A stretch of DNA of 7,465 nucleotides from an uncultured Lachnospiraceae bacterium (GTDB lineage: Bacteria; Bacillota; Clostridia; Lachnospirales; Lachnospiraceae), in NCBI GenBank assembly GCA_934351705.1, contig CAKRJK010000064.1, positions 1 through 7,465 on the forward strand. The letters are read 5' to 3'. How positions within the stretch are numbered: position 1 is the stretch's first letter; each line of letters begins with the position of its first letter. The notes below the pieces were generated by a model. It searched no databases and had not been told where the DNA came from. It saw nothing but the letters and a program-made list of their open reading frames with translations. A program made the position numbers and the translations under genes. Shown here one piece after another: positions 1-5,862 of the stretch.

Positions 1-107
1 ACTTTCCCTTATTTCCCTTACGATTATCTCATAAGGGCAAAAATAAGGGAAAATACATATCATTTCACTAATGAATGTGATGGAAAGCCTGTAAAATAGG
101 GAAAGTT
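1..107. repeat. TTTCCCTTA direct/inverted repeat cluster, probable mobile-element end or recombination site
   Basis: The 9-mer TTTCCCTTA occurs twice in tandem at 3-11 and 12-20. It recurs inverted as TAAGGGCAA at 32-40 (one mismatch) and TAAGGGAAA at 44-52 (exact), leaving an 11-nt centre at 21-31. A further inverted relative, TAGGGAAAGT at 97-106, mirrors ACTTTCCCTT at 1-10. The inner pair of arms around an 11-nt spacer resembles a tyrosine-recombinase core site, with the outer copies like accessory arms. It can also fold as a hairpin with a 3-nt bulge. The cluster begins where homology to the FtsX permease stops, so it probably belongs to an element inserted there, with the rest to the left of the window. 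No recombinase or transposase gene is visible, so the element type is unknown. The repeats are seen directly; their role is inferred. Confidence 0.55.
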
Positions 108-622
108 AGCCAGATATTTCGGCAAACCGGAATTTGCACAAATTCCTCTCCCACGACAAAATGCAGGATTGCACATAAGCCCCATGTACTTACCACCCCG
201 AAACCGACACCGATCGGAATGGCACTCTTGCACCAATTCAAGGCCTCCAGTCTCACAAAACGGACAATCTGTTTTTTACTCATTCCAATGCAGCGCATCA
301 TCCCGAAAAATTTGATCCTTTGCTCTACATTGCTGTTAATACTGCCCGAAATCATCAGCACTCCCGCTATCAGTATCAGCACCGATAACACTGCGGCAAC
401 TATGCCCATCCTCTGTCCCATCTGACTTCCCGCAATATCAGCAAAAGACAGTTGCCCGTGTTTGCTCTGTAATCTTCCCATTTCTCCGCGAACAGCCATC
501 TCTGCCATACTAAACACTGTTGTCACCAGAAACACTGCTATCACGATACACAAAACCGTCATGCGGTTTTGCCGTCTTCGTACTTTTGCCGAAATAGGGA
601 TCAGGCTGAGATAACTTTTCAT
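68..622 (-). pseudogene. FtsX-type ABC transporter permease, truncated at its 3' end
   Basis: This is the membrane subunit of an ABC exporter, working with the ATPase encoded just upstream. From the ATG at 622 the product has 184 residues. Residues 1-166 look like the N-terminal part of a clostridial FtsX/MacB-type permease: a basic start, a membrane segment at about 22-40, a short extracytoplasmic stretch, a second segment at about 73-93, the cytoplasmic FtsX stretch with FFGMMRCIGMSKKQ at 106-119, and a third segment at about 133-155. After IPV (residue 166, near base 125) it becomes 18 unrelated residues up to a TAG at 68-70. Members of this family are usually several hundred residues long with a second FtsX half, so most of the protein is missing. 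The start is the ATG at 622, which overlaps the ATPase stop as ATGA and has GGAGG at 632-636. A GTG at 631 lies against that ribosome binding site and is unlikely. The fragment is probably not a working transporter subunit. Confidence 0.8.
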
Positions 623-1302
623 TCGCGGCACCTCCCCATATCCGTCAACACTCCGTCGGACACCTGTAATACCCGGTCTGCCGTCTGTGCAACATTCCGG
701 CTGTGTGTGATCATAACAATGGTCTGCTCATATTTTTTTGCCGTTTCTTTTAAAAGCATAATCACTTCACGGGTATTTTGCGAGTCCAGATTTCCGGTCG
801 GTTCATCTGCCAGAATCAAAGACGGACGTGTCATAAGAGCCCGCCCGATCGCCACTCTCTGCTGTTGTCCGCCCGACAACTGACTCGGAAGATGATGACG
901 GCGTTCCTGCAAATTCAAAACCGTCAGCAATTCTTCCAGATATTTTTGATTTGGTTTCCGGTAATCCAGCAGGACGGGAAACATCATATTTTGTTCTACG
1001 GTCAACTCCGGAATCAGATTAAACGCCTGAAAAATAAAACCGATATTTCTGCGTCGAAAAACGGTAAGCTGTTTTTCCTTCATGGAGAAAATATCTTTGC
1101 CATCAATATAGACCTTCCCGGAAGTCGGCGTATCCAACGCTCCTATCATATTAAGAAGCGTACTTTTTCCGGAACCCGACTCTCCAACAATCGCAACAAA
1201 TTCTCCTTTCGGAACAGAAAAGCTGACATCCTTTAATGCCGAAACAGCAGCCTCCCCACTGCCGTAAGTTTTTGAAATTGATTGTACTTCCAATAAATCC
1301 AT
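619..1302 (-). CDS. ABC transporter ATP-binding protein, MacB/LolD-like
   Basis: A cytoplasmic ATPase of 227 residues that would power an FtsX/MacB-type exporter, a family that moves antimicrobial peptides or lipids or senses cell-envelope damage. All catalytic motifs are present: Walker [10 protein letters not shown] at 40-48, Q-loop glutamine at 92, signature LSGGQQQR at 142-149, Walker B LILADE at 162-167 followed by PTGNLD, and the switch histidine at 200. Full family length. The ATG at 1302 has AGAGGTG eight bases upstream (1311-1317). It overlaps the permease start as ATGA, so the two are translationally coupled, and it follows the histidine kinase after 76 bp that hold a perfect inverted repeat. 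The ATPase is intact but its permease is truncated, so it is probably orphaned unless it pairs with a permease elsewhere. The substrate cannot be read from the sequence. Confidence 0.93.
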   Translation of the reverse strand: MDLLEVQSISKTYGSGEAAVSALKDVSFSVPKGEFVAIVGESGSGKSTLLNMIGALDTPTSGKVYIDGKDIFSMKEKQLTVFRRRNIGFIFQAFNLIPELTVEQNMMFPVLLDYRKPNQKYLEELLTVLNLQERRHHLPSQLSGGQQQRVAIGRALMTRPSLILADEPTGNLDSQNTREVIMLLKETAKKYEQTIVMITHSRNVAQTADRVLQVSDGVLTDMGRCRE

Positions 1303-1355
1303 AGAATAAGCACCTCTTTCTGTATTAATATCTATGGAAAGAATATCATCTGTTC

Positions 1356-1377
1356 CTTACAGAAAGATGACTGTAAG
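1356..1377. promoter_or_regulatory. Perfect 7-bp inverted repeat upstream of the ABC ATPase, candidate operator
   Basis: CTTACAG at 1356-1362 and CTGTAAG at 1371-1377 are perfect inverted copies separated by 8 bp, in the spacer between kinase and ATPase genes. The half-sites TTACA/TGTAA resemble those reported for BceR-type response regulators, although there the spacing is shorter. Only weak -10-like boxes (for example TATTAA) follow toward the ATPase, as expected of an activator-dependent promoter. No T-run follows on the minus strand, so it is not a standard terminator. The repeat is certain; the function is inferred. Confidence 0.45.
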
Positions 1378-1378
1378 A

Positions 1379-1392
1379 CTACAATTTTGTAG
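1379..1392. promoter_or_regulatory. Palindrome CTACAA-TT-TTGTAG across the kinase stop codon, candidate operator
   Basis: A 14-bp palindrome with TACA/TGTA half-sites separated by 4 bp, which fits the TnACA-N4-TGTAA type of site described for some clostridial and bacillus regulators (from memory). Its first three bases are the kinase stop codon (TAG on the minus strand). Its centre lies about 19 bp, close to two helical turns, from the centre of the neighbouring inverted repeat, so the pair could bind regulator dimers on one face. Function is inferred. Confidence 0.35.
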
Positions 1393-2464
1393 GAATCAAA
1401 AAGCTGATCACAAACACCGTACCTTTTTGCTCTTCGCTCTCAACCTCTATCGTGCCGTCATGCCCCTCGATAATTGCCTTTGCAAGCGGCAGTCCCAAGC
1501 CGATCCCCTGTGTATCTTTTGAAAAACGGCTGCGGTAAAATCTTTTAAAGATATGGTGCAGATCCTCCGGATGTATTCCGCACCCGCTGTCTTTGATCGT
1601 AATCTGTATCACAGAAGCCGCCCGCCTCCATGTTACACGAATCTCATCGCCCTCTTTTGTGTGGTCAAACGCATTTTTTACCACATTACTGATTGCCTCC
1701 GTCATCCAGTTGCGGTCACAGCTTAAAAGCAGTTCTTTCTCTCCCTCTACAACAAGGTCCTTCTTTTCCTGTTTCGCCCGATAGGAAAAGTGCAGTTCAA
1801 TGTCCTTCATCATATCATACAAATCTTCCTCACGCTTTTCAAATACGACACTTCCCGCATCCAGTCTTGTGATTTTCAACAGATTCTGTACCAGTATCTC
1901 AATCCGGTCAAGCTCCTGTTCCGATAAAACCGCAAACTCTTTCATTTCCGCAAATGCCGCCCGTGCAGAACAATCCGCACCGTCATCCTGCGTTGCCAGA
2001 AATTCCTCTGTCTCTCCCTGCAGCAGACCGTTATAAATATTTAAAGCCGCAAGCGGTGTTTTCAACTGATGAGAAATATCCGATATGGTGTTTTTCAAAA
2101 ACTCTTTTTCCCGCAGTTCATTTGCTGCATGAGCATTTAAAACCGCCGCCAGCGTATTGACCTCATGAAAGAAACGGTACAGCTCTCCCTCCTCGTCACA
2201 GTCAATGCGTGCATTCATATCACCGTCCAGATATTCTTCTATGCGTGATACTGCTGCCTCTATGGTTTTGTTCTGTCTCCTGAAATACAAAAAGCATACC
2301 GCCAGAACCGCGGATGCCATCAGTAAAAATCTGAACAATAAAATCAGCGAAAATTTTTGATACATAACCCATACAAAAACTTCCGCCAACGCAAAAAAGG
2401 CGGTCAAAACCGCTCCTATCGCAAGAAAAAATTGTTTGATGTTCCGATTGGAAAATATTTTCAT
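1379..2464 (-). CDS. Sensor histidine kinase of an ABC-exporter-linked two-component system
   Basis: A membrane-bound kinase of 361 residues that would phosphorylate the response regulator encoded just upstream. Two membrane segments lie at about 10-34 and 38-61 with almost no extracellular loop, so like intramembrane-sensing kinases it probably detects its signal in the membrane or through a transporter. A HAMP-like linker follows, then the H-box SHQLKTPL with phospho-acceptor His132, N-box residues Asn260 and Asn264, G1 DSGCGI at 292-297, and G2 GIGLG at 320-324. All catalytic motifs are intact and no lesion is seen. The start is the ATG at 2464, one base after the regulator stop (TAGTATG), with GAGG upstream inside that gene; a TTG at 2476 is a poorer choice. 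Its partner regulator gene is broken and its presumed target transporter truncated, so the kinase may have no working output here. The stimulus is unknown. Confidence 0.92.
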   Translation of the reverse strand: MKIFSNRNIKQFFLAIGAVLTAFFALAEVFVWVMYQKFSLILLFRFLLMASAVLAVCFLYFRRQNKTIEAAVSRIEEYLDGDMNARIDCDEEGELYRFFHEVNTLAAVLNAHAANELREKEFLKNTISDISHQLKTPLAALNIYNGLLQGETEEFLATQDDGADCSARAAFAEMKEFAVLSEQELDRIEILVQNLLKITRLDAGSVVFEKREEDLYDMMKDIELHFSYRAKQEKKDLVVEGEKELLLSCDRNWMTEAISNVVKNAFDHTKEGDEIRVTWRRAASVIQITIKDSGCGIHPEDLHHIFKRFYRSRFSKDTQGIGLGLPLAKAIIEGHDGTIEVESEEQKGTVFVISFLIPTKL

Positions 2465-2465
2465 A

Positions 2466-3175
2466 CTACGCCTCAATTACACTCCACTTGTATCCCATTC
2501 CCCGTACGGTAAGAAGCATTCTCGGCTCACTCGGATGATCCTCCACCTTAATCCTCAACCGTCGTATATACACCGTCAATGTATTGTTATCTATGTAATT
2601 GCCCTCACAATCCCACAAATGATCTAAAATCTGTTCTTTGGAAAGCACGATGTTGGGATTCTTCATAAACAGGCAGAGCAATTTGTACTCCGCCGCTGTC
2701 AGCTCCAGCAAGGTTTGGTTCTTATATACCTGTCCCTGCAACAGTTGTACCGTGATTCCGTTTGAGCACAATGTCGTGTCCGCCCCGCCAAAGTCTTTTG
2801 CCCGTCGCAGCAAAGCATTTACTCTTGAGATCAGCACTCCGAGCTTAAACGGTTTTGTGATATAATCATCTCCGCCCATGTCCAGTCCCATAATGATGTT
2901 CATCTCTTCGTCCGACGCTGTCAAAAAAATAATCGGTACTTTAAAGTCTGTCTCACCTTTTTGCAAAATTCAAATCCCGTACCGTCCGGCAGCGCCACAT
3001 CCAGCACCAGCAGATCATATGCTGCCTTTTCCTAATATGTATCTGCCTCCGCTATCGTTTTTGCGACATCCAATGCAAAGCCCTGTTTTTTGAATGCAAA
3101 AGAAAGACCTTGAACCAGACTCAGGTCATCCTCCAAAAGCAATATCTTTTGTTGTGTGCTTACATCCTGTACCAT
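2466..3175 (-). pseudogene. OmpR/PhoB-family response regulator, broken by an amber codon and a frameshift
   Basis: Receiver plus winged-helix DNA-binding regulator, the cognate partner of the adjacent kinase. Reading from ATG 3175 (GGAGAG about 7 bases upstream) gives ILLLEDD with the acidic pocket at 15-17, then an in-frame TAG at 3032-3034 (codon 48), then LLVLDVALPDG with the phospho-acceptor Asp at codon 59. Around 2944-2962 the reading frame shifts by one base. The second frame continues VPIIFLTA, the GGDDYITKPF receiver end, and a complete winged-helix domain ending near GMGYKW. The total of 710 bases is one short of 237 codons, which fits a single-base deletion; a run of five A at 2958-2962 is one candidate site. 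Two independent lesions make a sequencing slip an unlikely sole cause. Only a fragment lacking the phosphorylation site could be made, by restart at the TTG at 2966, and I see no good ribosome binding site for that. Confidence 0.9.
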
Positions 3176-3206
3176 CGTTGTACTCTCCGTTGTTTTTCTC
3201 AATGTT

Positions 3207-4562
3207 TTACTGCAAGTTTGTCAAATCTATTTTGTAAATCATTTCCTCCGGCAATTCTTTTTTACATATGAATGTCAACATATAAATAGGATAGTATGTG
3301 ATTTTATCCTGCTTTTTGACGTTTCCGTTGTAGAATACATATGCCTCCGGAATCTTATAGTGGGGATTCGACAACACATTATTTAATGCTGTGTGTTTGG
3401 TATAATCCTTGCCCGACTTAATTTCGATTGGCAGAACCTCTCCGTCCCGCTCTATCACAAAATCCAATTCGCCTTGTTTTTTACTGTTAAAATAATACAA
3501 CGTAAACCCATGTGCTTTTAATTCCTGTGCCGCCGCATTCTCATAGACCGCTCCGAAATTAATGTCTTTTTCACGTCTTAAAATCTTAATCTGAATATCA
3601 TTCATATACATAGACGCCAAAAGTCCCACATCGGATAAAAACAACTTAAAAAGATTCGTAGAACGGGAAAGCAGCAATGGTATGGTCGGTTCTGCCACAC
3701 TGTAAACCGGCAATGCCACTCCCGCATCCTTTAACCATAAAAAACTGTTACTGTATCTTGAAAACTTAAAATTCTCATTCAAACTTTTTAAGATAAACCG
3801 TTTGTTCTTGCTATTCAATTCACTCGGTATCAAATCAAAGATGTCCTCCAGATAAAGTTTATTTTCCGGATCATATTTTGCAATATCTTTTTTGTACATT
3901 TCCACAATGCTTTTTTGTTCCCGGAAAACTTCCTGAAGATTATTTGTATCAAGATATTTCACTACCGCCGCAGGCATACCGCCCACAATCAAATACAACC
4001 GAAACAACTCCATCATCTTCTCATGAATCAGCGTATCCACTTCTTTTTTGTCTTCAAACGCTTTTCGTAATGTCTGTATCACGTTTTCCGAAACCTTTGC
4101 CGCTAACGCAAATTCTTCAAAATCCAACGGATACATTTCTATCACGTCCAAATATCCTACGGGCATAGAACGAATATCTTTTAAATCAACTCCTAAAAGC
4201 GAACCGCTCAGAATGTATTGATAGCTGCCTTCTTCCACCAAAAATTTAATTGCCGTTACAATCTCACTGCATTCCTGTACTTCATCCAAAAATATCAATG
4301 TCTTTCCGGGCAGCAACGGTTTGCCTGCAATTGCCGATAGTCGAAGAAGCACCTCCTCACTGTCACTCGCATTTTCAAAAAGTCCTGCCGCAGCTTTATC
4401 TTCCAAAAAATTAATCTCCACAAAAGAAGCGTAGTTTGCCTTACCAAACGCTCTGATACTGCTGGTCTTTCCAACCTGTCTTGCCCCGGTTATCAAAAGT
4501 GCTTTTTTTTCTCTTGTACTCGCAAAGTGCTCCAATTCCTTCTCAATTTTCCGTTTTATCAT
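3207..4562 (-). CDS. AAA_14 ATPase with C-terminal DUF4143 (PD-(D/E)xK-like) domain
   Basis: A soluble protein of 451 residues from the family usually annotated as ATP-binding protein, DUF4143. Walker A GARQVGKT is at 26-33, Walker B LIFLDE at 89-94, a sensor-like YILSGSLLG at 116-124, and the family hallmark MYPLDFEEF near 143-151. A helical linker follows. The C-terminal domain begins near VYENAAAQEL (about 339) and has GELDF (Asp367) and IEIKSG (Glu380, Lys382), with Glu341 upstream, an arrangement typical of PD-(D/E)xK nuclease folds. Cleavage activity is not established for the family, whose role is poorly known; members are accessory and often scattered singly. The start is the ATG at 4562, with AGAGGTG upstream; the GTG at 4571 is part of that ribosome binding site. 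The gene has its own strong promoter, overlapped by a tandem-repeat unit, and ends 31 bp before the regulator pseudogene with no terminator between, so read-through is possible. Identity is firm, function unknown. Confidence 0.9.
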   Translation of the reverse strand: MIKRKIEKELEHFASTREKKALLITGARQVGKTSSIRAFGKANYASFVEINFLEDKAAAGLFENASDSEEVLLRLSAIAGKPLLPGKTLIFLDEVQECSEIVTAIKFLVEEGSYQYILSGSLLGVDLKDIRSMPVGYLDVIEMYPLDFEEFALAAKVSENVIQTLRKAFEDKKEVDTLIHEKMMELFRLYLIVGGMPAAVVKYLDTNNLQEVFREQKSIVEMYKKDIAKYDPENKLYLEDIFDLIPSELNSKNKRFILKSLNENFKFSRYSNSFLWLKDAGVALPVYSVAEPTIPLLLSRSTNLFKLFLSDVGLLASMYMNDIQIKILRREKDINFGAVYENAAAQELKAHGFTLYYFNSKKQGELDFVIERDGEVLPIEIKSGKDYTKHTALNNVLSNPHYKIPEAYVFYNGNVKKQDKITYYPIYMLTFICKKELPEEMIYKIDLTNLQ

Positions 4563-4605
4563 TACGAACACCTCTTACCTCTCCGATATACTGATATCTA
4601 CGACT

Positions 4606-4634
4606 ATTATATCCCGAAATGTCCGTTTTTACAA
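4606..4634 (-). promoter_or_regulatory. Sigma-70-type promoter of the AAA_14 ATPase gene
   Basis: On the minus strand a -35 box TTGTAA (4634-4629, four of six consensus bases) is followed by a 17-bp spacer and a perfect -10 TATAAT (4611-4606). Transcription would start near 4599, giving a leader of about 37 bases that contains AGAGGTG before the ATG at 4562. The spacer holds the core AAAAACGGAC of the nearest tandem-repeat unit, so anything bound to that unit would compete with RNA polymerase. Confidence 0.7.
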
Positions 4635-4735
4635 CAGATTACATCTTGTTTTGTCCGTTTTTCCATAACATTTTACATCGTTTTTGTCCGCTTTTCCATA
4701 ACATTTCACACCTATTTTGTCCGTTTTTCCACGTC
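4615..4735 (-). repeat. Four tandem units of about 33 bp between the rhodanese-TtcA gene and the ATPase gene
   Basis: Read on the minus strand the units are 4735-4703, 4702-4670, 4669-4636 and 4635-4615 (the last partial). They share the core TATGGAAAAACGGACAAAA; the first has GACGTGG for GTTATGG, the second has GCGGAC for ACGGAC, and the last lacks one base. The core repeats every 32-33 bp, about three helical turns, which would place bound protein on one DNA face. The first unit encodes the C-terminal VEKRTK and stop of the upstream gene; the last lies inside the ATPase promoter. There are no unique spacers, so this is not a CRISPR array. An operator array, or duplications of the gene's 3' end, are the two readings I favour. 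Confidence 0.85.
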
Positions 4736-5854
4736 ATACTCATCCAAAAAGTGATGCTTCTCCCCATTCTGCTTGTATGCGATCACCGTACTCAGATTGA
4801 CATTTTCCACACTTTTGAAAATATTTCCCTCCACATACGGATTCGTCTTTTTCAACGTCTGGATTAATTTCTTGATCTCCAGACGCTTTGATTTATTTTC
4901 CTCGTTATCACAGGTCGTACACGTTGCCGTAAATTTGCAGGCACATTGGATAAAGTGAAGCCCGTTGTAATCCCGCCACGCTTTGATGTCTTCTTCCCTG
5001 ATCAGATACATCGGACGGATCAACTCCATCCCCTCAAAATTGGTACTGTGAAGTTTTGGCATCATCGTCTGCACCTGTGCTCCGTATAACATTCCCATCA
5101 AGATGGTTTCGATTACATCATCATAATGGTGTCCCAGTGCAATCTTATTACACCCCAGTTCCTTTGCAAAATTGTACAGATGTCCTCTCCGCATTCTCGC
5201 ACAAAGATAGCAGGGTGATTTTTCAATATGATACACCGACTCGAAAATATCCGATTCAAACACAGTGATCGGAACCTTTAATTTTCTTGCATTTTCCTCT
5301 ATGACCTGACGGTTTTGCGGACTGTATCCCGGGTCCATGACCACGAACTTGACGTCAAAATGAAATTTATTGTGACGCTGCAATTCCTGAAACAGCTTTG
5401 CCATCAACATGGAATCTTTTCCGCCGGAAATACATACCGCGATACAATCTCCCTCTTTGACCAGCTCATAACGGTTGATTGCTTTTGTAAATTTACACCA
5501 GATATTTTTTCGAAACTTTTTGCGAAGACTCTGCTCCACGTCTCCACTGATATCCAATTCTTTTTCTTCGTTCATGGCATCCATCAGCCATGCCATGTAA
5601 CCTCCGTCCAGACTGACCGCATCAAATCCCTTTTTGCACAAATCCTCTGCCGTCTCGACACTGTTCTGACCGCGGCTGCAACAGATCACCAGTGTCTTAT
5701 CAAAATCTATTTGTTTATTACCTTCTATCTCATCACCCAAAGACACGATTGCTCCCGGAATTGCTCCGTGTGCGATCTCCGTCTCACTCCGGATATCAAT
5801 GATCTGATAAGTGTCTTTTTCTCTCTTTTTTAATTCCTGTACTGTAATGCCCAT
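4712..5854 (-). CDS. Rhodanese domain fused to a TtcA-like PP-loop tRNA thiolation enzyme
   Basis: A cytoplasmic protein of 380 residues. Residues 1-95 form a rhodanese domain with IIDIRSETE near 18-25 and the loop CSRGQNS beginning at Cys59, the probable persulfide carrier. The rest resembles TtcA, which adenylates a tRNA cytidine at position 32 and replaces its oxygen with sulfur using a 4Fe-4S cluster. It has the PP-loop SGGKDS at 143-148, CYLCARMRRG with Cys215 and Cys218, LGHHYDDVIET at 240-250, and a cysteine-rich stretch with Cys304, 306, 312 and 315 where TtcA has its third cluster cysteine. The fusion suggests that the rhodanese part hands sulfur directly to the PP-loop domain. The tRNA substrate is inferred; other TtcA/TtuA-group targets are possible. 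The ATG at 5854 has GGAGG about 13 bases upstream, inside the preceding gene that ends 8 bp earlier, so the two form an operon. The C-terminal residues are encoded by a tandem-repeat unit. Confidence 0.88.
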   Translation of the reverse strand: MGITVQELKKREKDTYQIIDIRSETEIAHGAIPGAIVSLGDEIEGNKQIDFDKTLVICCSRGQNSVETAEDLCKKGFDAVSLDGGYMAWLMDAMNEEKELDISGDVEQSLRKKFRKNIWCKFTKAINRYELVKEGDCIAVCISGGKDSMLMAKLFQELQRHNKFHFDVKFVVMDPGYSPQNRQVIEENARKLKVPITVFESDIFESVYHIEKSPCYLCARMRRGHLYNFAKELGCNKIALGHHYDDVIETILMGMLYGAQVQTMMPKLHSTNFEGMELIRPMYLIREEDIKAWRDYNGLHFIQCACKFTATCTTCDNEENKSKRLEIKKLIQTLKKTNPYVEGNIFKSVENVNLSTVIAYKQNGEKHHFLDEYDVEKRTK

Positions 5855-5862
5855 CTTTTTTC

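Noticed and set aside
1..60. IS200/IS605 subterminal hairpin or group II intron end
   Set aside because: The hairpin alone is not diagnostic, and no matching boundary motif, TnpA, TnpB or reverse-transcriptase sequence is present in the window.
778..1236. Plus-strand open frame of 152 codons, and another at 5315-5833
   Set aside because: Both lie entirely antisense to well-recognised minus-strand genes and their translations show no domain or motif.
1356..1377. Intrinsic terminator after the kinase gene
   Set aside because: The stem is only 7 bp and AT-rich, and no T-run follows on the transcribed strand.
68..2464. BceAB/BceRS peptide-resistance module
   Set aside because: The kinase is similar in layout, but the permease fragment looks like a two-half FtsX type rather than a ten-helix BceB, so the specific name is not supported.
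2950..2966. Programmed -1 frameshift at the A-rich site in the response regulator
   Set aside because: The in-frame context is C AAA AAG, which does not give the three identical leading bases of a canonical slippery heptamer. An upstream amber codon would block reading in any case.
3191..3224. Promoter for the response regulator from a perfect TTGACA at 3219-3224
   Set aside because: No acceptable -10 box lies 16-18 bp downstream; the best hexamer there is TGAGAA. The bases also encode the end of the ATPase.
4615..4735. Short CRISPR-like array
   Set aside because: The whole unit is conserved, including the stretch between cores, so there are no unique spacers, and no cas gene is nearby.
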